Assembly (NCBI GenBank): GCA_041749015.1
Contig: JBGTCD010000129.1
Span: 1-37,139, forward strand
Origin: JBGTCD01 sp041749015
GTDB taxonomy: Bacteria; Bacteroidota; Bacteroidia; Cytophagales; Cyclobacteriaceae
Direction of reading: 5' to 3'
Length of the DNA: 37,139 nt
In this document: one piece after another, positions 16,274-25,307 of the stretch
Numbering within the stretch: position 1 is the stretch's first letter
Layout: every line of letters starts with the position of its first letter
Position numbers and translations under genes: made by a program
Notes under the pieces: model-generated
The model's database searches: none
The model's input: the letters and a program-made list of their open reading frames with translations, nothing else
What the model was told of the DNA's origin: nothing

Positions 16274-16855
16274 TTACCGGGCAAAATAATAATTTAAACC
16301 AAATTGGAGTACCCTGTTGGGGAAACGGTTTAAGATTGCTGGATCTGACCCGGCAAAAATAGATAACCCATAAATCAGTCTAATATCCCCAGAAAGGTTT
16401 TCGCTAAAATTCATTCCAAAACCCCCAACGAGTGAAAAGTCAATATCTCTGGTTTCAACTTGGGGATTTGTTTTAACACCACCAAATACTTCCCTTACCC
16501 CTAAAAGGTAAGCTACCTGTGGGCCCATGAAAGCATAGAAGTCATTATCAAACTCATACAAGAACAACAACGGCACATTAATATAATTATAATTAAAGCC
16601 AAACTGTGAATCTCCGGCAAAACGATATCCTTGCAGGGAATATGCTACTTCAGTTTGAAATAATAATTGGTCGGCAATGGGCGTGCGATAAACAAACCCA
16701 AAATGATAGGCTAGAAAGGGCTGATAGAAATCAAAGCCGCCATCCCGGGTTGCCAGGTTGCCTCCGAATTTTATTCCAAATCCTTCCTGAGCATACGCAT
16801 TTTCTGCACATATCATGAGCAGAAATCCTGCAAATAATAGAATAATTTTTTTCAT
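16274..16855 (-). CDS. Small outer-membrane beta-barrel protein (porin-like family)
   Basis: 193 residues. Signal peptide M-K-K-I-I-L-L-F-A-G-F-L-L ... A-Y-A-Q, then alternating hydrophobic and polar residues rich in glycine and aromatics, ending in an aromatic strand Q-F-G-L-N-Y-Y-F-A-R. This fits the 8-strand outer-membrane barrel family common in Bacteroidota (OMP_b-brl_2 type). The opening motif G-F-G-I-K-F-G-G-N-L-A is typical. Specific function is unknown. It starts five bases after the gldH stop codon, so it is very likely in the purD-ricT-gldH operon. Confidence 0.82.
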   Translation of the reverse strand: MKKIILLFAGFLLMICAENAYAQEGFGIKFGGNLATRDGGFDFYQPFLAYHFGFVYRTPIADQLLFQTEVAYSLQGYRFAGDSQFGFNYNYINVPLLFLYEFDNDFYAFMGPQVAYLLGVREVFGGVKTNPQVETRDIDFSLVGGFGMNFSENLSGDIRLIYGLSIFAGSDPAILNRFPNRVLQFGLNYYFAR

Positions 16856-16860
16856 AGTTA

Positions 16861-17355
16861 TTATGGTTTGTTCCCGGAAGATTTTTCCACTCTAAAGCCG
16901 ACAGATACTATTCCCTCAAGTACATCATCCCGCATAAACTGCTGGAGGCGCATTCTGTAATTACCGGAGTATGGAAAGGTATAATCATTAAAAATCAAAA
17001 ACTGGTGCTCATGGGTTCCTGCAAACCCCTTCCCAAAGGGTTGGCCGGTTTTAGCGTCAAAAAGGTTTTCAAAAACCAATTTTTGTTCCAGGATCTGTCC
17101 TACACTATCTTCCATGAAATAAGTGACGAAGAGCCTGGTTTTGGGAAAATCGATCGTATTTCTTATTTGATAATAAAGGTTATAATCCAAACTGACATCT
17201 TCAATGACAAAATCAAAAACCACTGTAGAGTCGTATTGCCAGGTCTTGGCGGGAAAATCTACCGTATCTTCGAATACCCTGTTTCGATCACATGAAACGG
17301 ATATCAGAAAAATAAGAATATAAAAACCTACTTGGTTATGCCTGGCCTGAATCAT
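16861..17355 (-). CDS. gldH: Gliding motility lipoprotein GldH
   Basis: 164 residues from the ATG at 17355. This start gives a proper lipoprotein signal ending in I-S-V-S-C with Cys22 as the lipid site. The frame continues 28 codons upstream inside ricT, but that stretch is lysine-rich and would bury the signal. The body has GldH landmarks: Y-N-L-Y-Y-Q-I-R-N-T-x-D-F-P, a central G-x-P-F-G-K-G-F-A-G loop, F-P-Y-S-G-N-Y-R-M-R-L-Q-Q-F-M-R, and V-S-V-G-F-R-V-E-K near the end. GldH is needed for gliding in Flavobacterium and belongs to the set linked to type IX secretion. The first 20 bases overlap the end of ricT. The neighbouring PSP1/RicT gene is the usual partner of gldH in the phylum. Confidence 0.85.
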   Translation of the reverse strand: MIQARHNQVGFYILIFLISVSCDRNRVFEDTVDFPAKTWQYDSTVVFDFVIEDVSLDYNLYYQIRNTIDFPKTRLFVTYFMEDSVGQILEQKLVFENLFDAKTGQPFGKGFAGTHEHQFLIFNDYTFPYSGNYRMRLQQFMRDDVLEGIVSVGFRVEKSSGNKP

Positions 17356-18499
17356 TGGGATTTCTTGGATTTTTTCTGAATTTTCTATTTTTATCTTTTC
17401 CTTTTTTACCCCTTTTCCCCTGACTTTGGTATTTAGCATCCATGCGCCGGAGTTCCTTGCTTATGGCATCCCCGGCAGCTCTTGAGGTATCCTTGTTTTC
17501 AGCCAGAGAGGCAGGCATTTTACCTTCTTTATTCATTTTGGCTATTTCAGTCACCCGGCTCGTGCTCAAAGGATGCCAGTTATTATCATCCCGGTAGCCA
17601 AACCACATGATTTTCCTGAAGATATCTGTCTTCTGAAGATAAGCCTTGCCTTGTTCAGTCTCTAGAGCATCTTTTATCTCAGGGATGTCTTTTAATGCTT
17701 CCATATAGGTCTCCAACTCGTAGTTGAGGCAACACTTAAGCCGACCGCATTGCCCGGAAAGTTTGCTTGGGTTCAAAGAAAGATTTTGATACCGGGCTGC
17801 ACTTGTAGAGACATTTTTGAATTCTGTGAGCCAGGTAGAGCAGCATAGCTCACGGCCGCATGATCCGACACCGCCTAATCTGCCTGCTTCCTGGCGCAGG
17901 TTAATTTGCCGCATTTCAATCCTGACTTTAAATTCCGCCGCAAGCTCTTTGATCAGCAACCTAAAGTCCACACGGTCTTCAGCAGAGTAATAAAAAGTTG
18001 CCTTTGTTTCGTCAGCCTGATATTCCACATCGTTGAGCTTCATCTCAAGCATGTGCTTTTGAATGATCTCTCGTGTACGGAGGAGGGTAGGCATCTCCCT
18101 TTCCTGTACCTTTTGAAATTTCTCCAGATCCTTTTCTGTGGCGATGCGGTAAATGCTTTTGATTTCTTCATTATCCACCACATTTTTTTTCTTCATTTGA
18201 AGCCGCACCAGTTCCCCCTGAAGGGAAACATAACCTAAATGGTGCCCTTTAGGCACATCTACGATCACCGGATCGCCTGTGACCACCGGCAATTGATGTA
18301 CATTTCTAAAGAATTCTTTTTGACCACCCTTGAACCGGACCTCTACAATATCAAACCGTTCGGATGTGGGAATATCCATATTTGACAACCAGTCAAATAC
18401 ATTCATTTTGTTGCAACCTCCGGTGGCACACCCGCCGTTATTTTTGCAGCCGGATACTTTTTCTCCATTGCCTGAGGCACATGTTTTGCAACCACTCAT
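17336..18499 (-). CDS. ricT: RicT/PSP1-domain protein with N-terminal cysteine cluster
   Basis: 387 residues. The PSP1 domain (about 70-285) contains the strongly conserved R-L-G-G-V-G-S-C-G-R-E-L-C-C and L-S-G-Q-C-G-R-L-K-C-C-L-N-Y-E segments. Five cysteines at positions 4, 7, 18, 24 and 29 precede them. The basic C-terminal tail (about 350-387) is low complexity. In Bacillus, RicT (YaaT) works with RicA and RicF as an Fe-S complex affecting RNA maturation and development. RicA and RicF partners are not in this window, so the role here is inferred only from the family. It overlaps purD by four bases upstream and gldH by 20 downstream. Confidence 0.88.
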   Translation of the reverse strand: MSGCKTCASGNGEKVSGCKNNGGCATGGCNKMNVFDWLSNMDIPTSERFDIVEVRFKGGQKEFFRNVHQLPVVTGDPVIVDVPKGHHLGYVSLQGELVRLQMKKKNVVDNEEIKSIYRIATEKDLEKFQKVQEREMPTLLRTREIIQKHMLEMKLNDVEYQADETKATFYYSAEDRVDFRLLIKELAAEFKVRIEMRQINLRQEAGRLGGVGSCGRELCCSTWLTEFKNVSTSAARYQNLSLNPSKLSGQCGRLKCCLNYELETYMEALKDIPEIKDALETEQGKAYLQKTDIFRKIMWFGYRDDNNWHPLSTSRVTEIAKMNKEGKMPASLAENKDTSRAAGDAISKELRRMDAKYQSQGKRGKKGKDKNRKFRKNPRNPNDSGQA

Positions 18500-19806
18500 T
18501 TTTCAGAAGCTTTATCTAACCAAACCTGATTGATGATGTCCCGGCCTATATCTTTCCTGAAATACCGGCCTTTCCAATTTATAGTATTGACGCCTGAATA
18601 GGCAGCATCAAGTGCATTTTTGAGCGATCTGCCTGATCCGGTGACTGCCAATACTCTGCCACCATTAGTTTTGATCACGCCATTTTTTTCGGTGGTTCCA
18701 GCATGAAATATAATGGCATCGTCGGATGATAGGGAGTCAAAAGAGATGGTTTCACCTTTTTCATATTTTTCCGGATATCCATCCGCAGCCATTACCACAG
18801 TGGTGGTATAGGAATCATTGATGGCTAAGGAGGCCTGGCTTAGGCTGCCATTACCGCATGCATACAATAAATCCAGAAAATCTGAAGAGATTCTTGGTAA
18901 AACGGCCTGGGTCTCCGGGTCTCCCATGCGGACATTGTATTCTATCACGTAAGGGTCTCCGGCTACATTCATAAGGCCAATGAAGAGGAATCCTTTAAAT
19001 GGAATCAAGTCCTTTTGAAGGCCTTCCAAAGTGGGCTTGATTATTCGGTCCTCCACCTTTTTCATAAAGACCTCATCGGCAAAAGGCACTGGACTTACCG
19101 CACCCATTCCCCCGGTATTTGGTCCGGTGTCGCCGTCACCTATTCTTTTATAATCCTTGGCCTGGGGCAATACTTTGTACGATTTGCCATCAGTGATTAC
19201 AAAGACTGAAAGTTCAATTCCGTCCAGGAATTCCTCGATGAGCACCTTACTGCCTGCCGTTCCAAATTTTTCGCCTGTAACCATGGCCTTAAGCTGGTCC
19301 GAAGCCTCAGCTAAGGATTCGGTGATGATCACGCCTTTACCGGCTGCAAGGCCATCTGCCTTAAGCACATAGGGTGGCCTGAGCGTATTGAGGAAATCTA
19401 ACCCTTCATCAATATTATTTTTAGTTATGGTTTTAGATCCGGCAGTGGGGATGTGGTGCCGCACCATAAATTGTTTGGAAAAATCCTTACTGCCTTCCAG
19501 TTGTGCCCCTAGCTTGCCTGGCCCTACCACACTTATTTCCTCCAATCCGGGATAATTACGCAGATAATCTGCAAGACCGGAAACCAAAGGGGCTTCAGGT
19601 CCGATCACCACAAGGTTGATATTTTTTTCATGAATCAGCCGGACTATCCCATCCTGGTCACCTTCATCAATATCGATATTGGTCCCGACTTCTGCCGTGC
19701 CGGCATTACCAGGTGTGATGTAAAGCTCCTTGCACTGGTTGCTTTGTCTGAGCTTCCAGGCTAAAGCATGTTCTCTACCGCCACGACCAATTACAAGTAC
19801 GTTCAT
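18496..19806 (-). CDS. purD: Phosphoribosylamine-glycine ligase
   Basis: 436 residues, full length. An ATP-grasp enzyme of purine synthesis that joins glycine to 5-phosphoribosylamine. Seen: the N-terminal V-I-G-R-G-G-R-E-H-A-L-A-W-K, the nucleotide-binding K-A-D-G-L-A-A-G-K-G-V, D-T-G-P-N-T-G-G-M-G-A, and Y-N-V-R-M-G-D-P-E-T-Q. It starts 41 bases after recQ. Its TGA overlaps the ricT ATG by four bases, so the two are probably translationally coupled. Confidence 0.97.
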   Translation of the reverse strand: MNVLVIGRGGREHALAWKLRQSNQCKELYITPGNAGTAEVGTNIDIDEGDQDGIVRLIHEKNINLVVIGPEAPLVSGLADYLRNYPGLEEISVVGPGKLGAQLEGSKDFSKQFMVRHHIPTAGSKTITKNNIDEGLDFLNTLRPPYVLKADGLAAGKGVIITESLAEASDQLKAMVTGEKFGTAGSKVLIEEFLDGIELSVFVITDGKSYKVLPQAKDYKRIGDGDTGPNTGGMGAVSPVPFADEVFMKKVEDRIIKPTLEGLQKDLIPFKGFLFIGLMNVAGDPYVIEYNVRMGDPETQAVLPRISSDFLDLLYACGNGSLSQASLAINDSYTTTVVMAADGYPEKYEKGETISFDSLSSDDAIIFHAGTTEKNGVIKTNGGRVLAVTGSGRSLKNALDAAYSGVNTINWKGRYFRKDIGRDIINQVWLDKASEK

Positions 19807-19847
19807 ATTGCAGGTAAAATTAATGGATTTTTCAGGATGCCCTATCG

Positions 19848-22028
19848 TTAATTGGCATATTCTGAAAGAAACTTGATTCGCATGAGTCTTAATTCCTCTT
19901 CACTGTAATCCTGGTTGTATTCATCAGCCATGGCTACCTTGATACTGTCTGTTTCAGCATTCATAAAATAATCGTAGATGTCATCCTGCCTTTCCTCATC
20001 AAGTACATGGTCAATATAATAATCCAGATTGAGTTTGGTGCCAGAATAGCAGATGTGTTCGATTTCATTCAGGAGTTCTTCAAAAGGTATCCCTTTGTTA
20101 TCAGCGATCTCTTCGAGGTCTACCTTTCTGTCGATTTGCTGGATGATATAAATCTTCATCTTCGACTTATTCACCGATGATTTCACCACAACATCCGCTG
20201 CGGTAGTGATGTCATGTTCTTCCACATATTCATTGATAGCACCCAGAAACTCTTTGCCAAATTTTTGAACTTTCCCCATGCCTACACCATTTACCTGAGC
20301 AAGTTCCAGTTCTGTGGTAGGGTAGGTGGTGGCCATTTCTTCAAGTGATGGATCCTGGAAAATAACATACGGGGGCAGGTCAATTTCTTTGGCCAGCTTT
20401 TTCCTGAGGTTTTTGAGTACTTCAAATAGTTTCTCATCATAGGCCTTGGAGGGTATCATGCTCCGATCTATATGTTCCTCTTCATCACCCTCAGTACTGT
20501 AGTCATGGTCTTTGACCAGTTGAATATCAAATGGGTCTTTCAGATACTCTTTTCCTTTCGAAGAGATCTTGAGTACGCCAATGTTTTCGATGTCTTTTTC
20601 AAGGAATTGATTTAATAATGCCTGACGGAGGACAGATTTCCAAAACTCTACATCATGCTCATTGCCTTTGCCAAAAACTTCGAGTTTATCATGCTTATAA
20701 CTTTTGACGTATTGATTTTTAGCACCTTTCAGGACGTCAGCCAAATGATTGATACCAAACCGTTCATCAGTTTGCACCACGGATTTTAAGGCAAGAGTGA
20801 TGTATTCTGCTCCTTCAAATTTTTCTTTTGGGCTATTGCAATTATCACAAAAACCACAATCCTTGTCAAGAACCTCCCCAAAATAATGTAGCAACTGTAT
20901 TCTGCGACAAACGGCTGATTCAGCATAATCTGCCATTTCCTGCAATAAAATTCTGGCGTTTTCTCTTTCTTTTACTGTTTTATCTTTGTTAAATTTTTCG
21001 AGTTTGAGGATGTCGTTATAGCTGTAAAACATCAGGCAATGGCCTTCCAGACCATCCCTGCCGGCCCGACCGGTTTCCTGATAGTACCCCTCCAGAGATT
21101 TGGGCACATCATAATGGACCACAAACCTCACGTCTGGTTTATCAATACCCATTCCAAAGGCAATGGTAGCCACGATCACGTCTGAATCCTCATTAAGAAA
21201 ATCATCCTGATTTTTGATTCTTACTGCCGGGTCCAGTCCTGCATGATATGGTGCAGCCCGCACATCATTTACCCTGAGCAGATCGGCGATTTCTTCTACT
21301 TTCTTTCGGCTGAGGCAGTATACTATCCCGGATTTTCCTTTCCTTTCTTTTACAAACTTTATGAGTTGGCGCTTGGCATCTTTTTTAGGCCGAACTTCAT
21401 AAAACAGGTTTTTTCTATTGAAGGAAGATTTAAAGAGGTCGGCCTCTTCCATCTGTAGATTTTTCTGGATATCAAGCTGTACTTTAGGCGTTGCCGTAGC
21501 CGTCAAGGCGATTATGGGCAAATCTCCTAGTAGCTCGATGATGGATCGTATCCTTCTGTATTCTGGTCTAAAATCATGGCCCCATTCGGAAATACAGTGC
21601 GCCTCATCAATCGCCACAAATGATATATTGACTTTTTTGAGGAATTCAATATTATCCTCCTTGGTAAGGGATTCCGGAGCTACATATAGGAGTTTGACAT
21701 TACCGTCAATGCTATCCTTCTTAACACGGTTCGTTTCAGCTTTGGTGAGGGTGGAGTTAAGCACCTTGGCATTTACTCCAAATGCATTCAACTGGTCTAC
21801 CTGATTTTTCATTAGGGCGATCAGTGGAGAAATGACAATGGCAAGTCCTTCTTTTGACACTGCAGGCAGCTGGTAGCACAGTGATTTTCCAGCTCCTGTC
21901 GGCATGATGACAAACGTATTTCTTTTCTGCAGGATATTGTTAATAATTGCTTCCTGGGTGCCCCTGAATTGGTTATAACCAAATATCTCCTTTAATTTTT
22001 CTTTTATATCAATAGTTTCTACCAACAT
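19848..22028 (-). CDS. recQ: ATP-dependent DNA helicase RecQ
   Basis: 726 residues. A superfamily 2 3'-5' DNA helicase of recombination and fork repair. Walker A M-P-T-G-A-G-K-S-L-C-Y-Q near residue 40, the DEAH box A-I-D-E-A-H-C-I-S-E-W-G-H-D-F-R-P-E-Y near 140, and motif VI Q-E-T-G-R-A-G-R-D-G near 325. The zinc cysteines of the RecQ C-terminal domain (C-R-R-I-Q-L-L ... C-G-F-C-D-N-C) lie near 375-395, then the winged helix. An HRDC domain is at about 535-605, followed by a C-terminal helical extension of about 100 residues. Length and domain order fit the longer Bacteroidota RecQ form. Divergent from kdsD. Confidence 0.97.
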   Translation of the reverse strand: MLVETIDIKEKLKEIFGYNQFRGTQEAIINNILQKRNTFVIMPTGAGKSLCYQLPAVSKEGLAIVISPLIALMKNQVDQLNAFGVNAKVLNSTLTKAETNRVKKDSIDGNVKLLYVAPESLTKEDNIEFLKKVNISFVAIDEAHCISEWGHDFRPEYRRIRSIIELLGDLPIIALTATATPKVQLDIQKNLQMEEADLFKSSFNRKNLFYEVRPKKDAKRQLIKFVKERKGKSGIVYCLSRKKVEEIADLLRVNDVRAAPYHAGLDPAVRIKNQDDFLNEDSDVIVATIAFGMGIDKPDVRFVVHYDVPKSLEGYYQETGRAGRDGLEGHCLMFYSYNDILKLEKFNKDKTVKERENARILLQEMADYAESAVCRRIQLLHYFGEVLDKDCGFCDNCNSPKEKFEGAEYITLALKSVVQTDERFGINHLADVLKGAKNQYVKSYKHDKLEVFGKGNEHDVEFWKSVLRQALLNQFLEKDIENIGVLKISSKGKEYLKDPFDIQLVKDHDYSTEGDEEEHIDRSMIPSKAYDEKLFEVLKNLRKKLAKEIDLPPYVIFQDPSLEEMATTYPTTELELAQVNGVGMGKVQKFGKEFLGAINEYVEEHDITTAADVVVKSSVNKSKMKIYIIQQIDRKVDLEEIADNKGIPFEELLNEIEHICYSGTKLNLDYYIDHVLDEERQDDIYDYFMNAETDSIKVAMADEYNQDYSEEELRLMRIKFLSEYAN

Positions 22029-22066
22029 TGTTAGGTACTTTTTCTTATTAAGGTTTCCCTTTTGAT

Positions 22067-22074
22067 TATCTTTG
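22067..22074 (+). promoter_or_regulatory. Putative -7 element before kdsD
   Basis: TATCTTTG fits TAnnTTTG. It would start the message near 22080, about 27 bases before the chosen TTG start at 22107. That makes the more upstream in-frame TTG at 22062 unlikely. No clear -33 element. Confidence 0.3.
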
Positions 22075-22106
22075 CCATACAGGCCATCTTAATTTACGAG
22101 TATAAA

Positions 22107-23075
22107 TTGAATTTAGGAAAAAATATTGTAAAAATCGCAAAGGAAGTTTTGTTAAATGAATCCCGCGCGATTTCTCAGGCTGCTAATTTCATTGATGAAG
22201 GGTTTGCCGCATGTGTTCAGGAGATTTTTTCAATCAAAGGGCGCGTGGTCATTACAGGGATTGGCAAAAGCGCCATTATTGCTAATAAGATCGTAGCCAC
22301 CATGAATTCCACCGGTACCCCAGCTGTATTCATGCATGCCGGAGATGCCATACATGGTGACCTGGGCATGATACAATCTGATGATTTGGTAATTTGTATT
22401 TCCAAGAGTGGGAATACCCCCGAAATCAAAGTATTGGTGCCATTGCTTAAGCGGAGAGGCTCAAAATTGGTAGCCTTGGTAAGCAATACTGAGTCCTACC
22501 TTGCATCCCATGCAGATTATGTCCTCAACGGCTCCATCGAAAAGGAAGCCTGCCCCAATAATCTTGCCCCTACCACCAGCACCACGGTACACCTTGCCCT
22601 GGGCGATGCCCTGGCGATCTGTCTTCTGGAGTTGCGCCAATTTTCAAGTTCTGATTTTGCGCAGTTTCATCCAGGAGGTGCACTGGGCAAACAGCTTTAT
22701 TTGAAAGTAGATGACCTGTATGTCAATAATGAAGTACCTGTGGTAAAAACCACTAGTACGATCAGGGAGATTATTCTGGAAATATCAACTAAAAGATTGG
22801 GGGCAACAGCAGTGGTAGATGATTCGGGTAAACTTTGTGGCATCATCACTGATGGTGATTTGAGAAGGACGATGCAACAAATTGAGGATATCAGCCATCT
22901 AAAGGCTAAGGATATTATGGGAGGGTATCCAAAAACCATAGAAAAAGGGTCTTATGCTGTGGTGGCCCTCGAGGTGATGCAGAAAAATGGAATTTCTCAG
23001 GTAATCATCACCAGCAACGAAACCATTGAAGGTTTCGTGCACTTGCAGGACCTACTAAAAGAAGGAATTATATGA
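22107..23075 (+). CDS. kdsD: Arabinose-5-phosphate isomerase (KdsD/KpsF/GutQ family), non-ATG start
   Basis: 322 residues from the TTG at 22107. Converts ribulose 5-phosphate to arabinose 5-phosphate, the precursor of KDO for lipopolysaccharide. An N-terminal SIS sugar-isomerase domain contains G-I-G-K-S-A-I-I-A-N-K-I-V-A-T, the G-D-L-G-M-I motif and S-K-S-G-N-T-P-E. The L-A-P-T-T-S-T-T loop and F-H-P-G-G-A-L-G-K close the domain. Two CBS domains (about 205-322) follow, with G-I-I-T-D-G-D-L-R-R. No in-frame ATG exists before the conserved core, so a TTG must be used: the one at 22107 gives the normal family length, the one at 22062 adds 15 residues. Its TGA overlaps the manC ATG (ATGA). Confidence 0.92.
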   Translation: MNLGKNIVKIAKEVLLNESRAISQAANFIDEGFAACVQEIFSIKGRVVITGIGKSAIIANKIVATMNSTGTPAVFMHAGDAIHGDLGMIQSDDLVICISKSGNTPEIKVLVPLLKRRGSKLVALVSNTESYLASHADYVLNGSIEKEACPNNLAPTTSTTVHLALGDALAICLLELRQFSSSDFAQFHPGGALGKQLYLKVDDLYVNNEVPVVKTTSTIREIILEISTKRLGATAVVDDSGKLCGIITDGDLRRTMQQIEDISHLKAKDIMGGYPKTIEKGSYAVVALEVMQKNGISQVIITSNETIEGFVHLQDLLKEGII

Positions 23076-24166
23076 CCCAGAAAAAGCAGGCAATCCAGCC
23101 TAATCATTTTGTGGTAATCATGGCTGGCGGTACAGGCACCAGATTCTGGCCTTATAGCCGCAAGTCCAGGCCCAAGCAATTTTTGGATATCCTGGGAACT
23201 GGCAAGTCGCTGCTTAGGATTACTTATGAACGGTTCATCCCTGTTTGTAATCCGGAGAATATTTTTATTGTCACCAACCAGGAGTATGCAGATTTAGTTG
23301 AGGAGATTATCCCTGAAATCGCCACGGAGCAAATTCTGTTGGAACCGGTAAAAAAAAATACGGCTCCCTGTATCGCGCTGGCTTCCTATAAAATAAGAAA
23401 GAAGAATCCGGATGCCATTATAACTGTGACGCCTGCAGATCACATGATCTTCCAGGAGGATAAATTTTTTAAAGCACTTTCTGTAGCAAGGGATGGGGCA
23501 ACGGATCAGGGCAAACTGATCACCATTGGCATCAGGCCTTCAAGACCAGAGACCGGCTACGGTTATATCCAATACATCCCTGGAAAGGAAGTCCTGAAAA
23601 AGGTAAAAACCTTTACCGAAAAACCTGAAGCAGGCCTAGCTCAAAAGTTTTTGGAAAGTGGGGAATTTGTGTGGAATGCAGGGATATTTATTTGGCATGT
23701 CAACGCCATAATTGATGCACTTAATCATTGCCTTCCCGAAATTGGGGAAGTATTCGAAGAAATACAGAATGAGTTTTATACCGACGGGGAGGAGAAAGCT
23801 ATTTTTAACGCTTATTCTCAAACCAAGAATATCAGCATTGATTATGGGGTAATGGAAAAAGCCCCAAATGTATATGTGGTTTTGGGAAGTTTTTCATGGT
23901 CAGACCTGGGGTCGTGGAATACCCTGCATGAATTATCTGAACAGGACACTGAAAAGAATGTGGTGAAAGCCAATGCCATTCTTTATGATACAGAGGGTTG
24001 TTACGTTCAGGCCCCGATGGATAAACTGCTGGTGGTGAAAGGGTTGAAGAATTATCTAATTACTGAAAACGAAAAGGTAATCCTGATATGTCCAAAAGAT
24101 GATGAAAAAGCCTTCAAAGACTTTACAATTGATGTAAAGAAACAAAAGGGCGATGAGTATCTTTAA
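23072..24166 (+). CDS. manC: Mannose-1-phosphate guanylyltransferase
   Basis: 364 residues: the nucleotidyltransferase domain only, without the phosphomannose isomerase domain of long ManC forms. Makes GDP-mannose for surface glycans. Pyrophosphorylase signature M-A-G-G-T-G-T-R-F-W-P-Y-S-R-K-S-R-P-K-Q-F near residue 18, T-P-A-D-H near 130, F-T-E-K-P, the F-V-W-N-A-G-I-F-I-W block, and F-S-W-S-D-L-G-S-W near 275. Coupled to kdsD by a four-base overlap, placing KDO and GDP-mannose supply under one promoter. Its stop overlaps the convergent nitronate monooxygenase by four bases. Confidence 0.94.
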   Translation: MTQKKQAIQPNHFVVIMAGGTGTRFWPYSRKSRPKQFLDILGTGKSLLRITYERFIPVCNPENIFIVTNQEYADLVEEIIPEIATEQILLEPVKKNTAPCIALASYKIRKKNPDAIITVTPADHMIFQEDKFFKALSVARDGATDQGKLITIGIRPSRPETGYGYIQYIPGKEVLKKVKTFTEKPEAGLAQKFLESGEFVWNAGIFIWHVNAIIDALNHCLPEIGEVFEEIQNEFYTDGEEKAIFNAYSQTKNISIDYGVMEKAPNVYVVLGSFSWSDLGSWNTLHELSEQDTEKNVVKANAILYDTEGCYVQAPMDKLLVVKGLKNYLITENEKVILICPKDDEKAFKDFTIDVKKQKGDEYL

Positions 24167-25152
24167 TCCTTGATCCTTAGGGCCTCTTCCACCAGGGAAT
24201 CCACCACCTCCTTTACAGGCCTGATTGCATTCACATGTTCTATCGAAGGGCCTGCACACCATACTGTTTTATAGGTGGCGTTAAATGCTGACTTCTCCAG
24301 TTGCTTCATGCCTTTGTAGTAGGTCAGCATTTTAGCCCATTTTTTCAAAGTTCGGTTTTTATTGAGCAAGGATTCAAGCCAGTTCTGCTTCGTCCCGATA
24401 GACTGCACATAAGGCGTGTTGATTACCGTGCAGGGGGTGCCTGATAGCTTGGTAGTCATTACAATATCCTCCGCACCATAGTTTACGATCGCTTCTTTAT
24501 AATCATCAGAGACCTCACATTCAGTTGTGGCGATAAAAGGGCTGCCCATAGAAATGCCGCAGGCACCAGCTACCAGCGCATCTCTCAAGCCGGCTCCGGT
24601 ACCGACCCCTCCTGCTGAAATTACCGGAAGGCCGCATTCTTTTACAAGCATAGGAATCAATTCTTTTGCGGGGATATTTCCGGCATGACCACCCGCCTCT
24701 GAGTTCACCGCTATCAGCGCATCAGCCCCCTGATCCTTTACTTTTTGAGCGTATTTAAGGTCTGTGACATCACAAAACACCAGGGTGCCCTGAGGCTGAC
24801 AGGCTTCGATGATGGGGCCCGGATTACCCAATGATGTAATGATGAAGTCCACTTTATAATCCTTACAAATCTGCAATTGTTCCTTGAGCTTATAGTTAGA
24901 CTTATTCACAATCAGATTGATGCCGAAAGGGCCTGCTGTGGCATTTCTAATTTCATCCATGCCTTTGCGCATGGCATCACCCGTCCGAAAATTCAGGGCG
25001 GGTATGGCACCGGTTATGCCAGAATCTATAGCTGCTATTATCATTTTAGTATTGGATACTAAAAACATGGGCGCTAAGATGATTGGATATTGGATCTTGA
25101 GTTTTTCTGTGAGCCAGGTATCAAAAAGGCCGGGTTTTTGTGGTGTCTCCAT
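24163..25152 (-). CDS. Nitronate monooxygenase / 2-nitropropane dioxygenase family, FMN-dependent
   Basis: 329 residues, a TIM-barrel flavoprotein. Motifs: I-I-L-A-P-M-F at the first strand, N-S-E-A-G-G-H-A-G-N with the probable active-site histidine, I-S-A-G-G-V-G-T-G near 190 and the phosphate-binding A-C-G-I-S-M-G-S-P-F near 210. Members oxidise alkyl nitronates such as propionate 3-nitronate, though FabK-type enoyl-ACP reductases share the fold. The E-A-G-G-H motif favours the monooxygenase. It is a single gene between convergent manC and the divergent CFFCG operon. Confidence 0.87.
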   Translation of the reverse strand: METPQKPGLFDTWLTEKLKIQYPIILAPMFLVSNTKMIIAAIDSGITGAIPALNFRTGDAMRKGMDEIRNATAGPFGINLIVNKSNYKLKEQLQICKDYKVDFIITSLGNPGPIIEACQPQGTLVFCDVTDLKYAQKVKDQGADALIAVNSEAGGHAGNIPAKELIPMLVKECGLPVISAGGVGTGAGLRDALVAGACGISMGSPFIATTECEVSDDYKEAIVNYGAEDIVMTTKLSGTPCTVINTPYVQSIGTKQNWLESLLNKNRTLKKWAKMLTYYKGMKQLEKSAFNATYKTVWCAGPSIEHVNAIRPVKEVVDSLVEEALRIKD

Positions 25153-25307
25153 CAGGTTGTATTAGAAGCAGAAGAAAAAAATTGTTCCACTTATGTAATC
25201 AGAATTTATTTCAGGTAAATTAATTCTTAATTTTAAGCATGCAAAGGTCAATGGAAACCTTTTTACAAGAATAAGTATTTTAGAGAAGCAGAATTTGTAA
25301 TTTTTAT

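Noticed and set aside
17356..17439. N-terminal extension of gldH
   Set aside because: Lysine-rich, lies wholly within ricT, and would displace the lipoprotein signal from the N-terminus.
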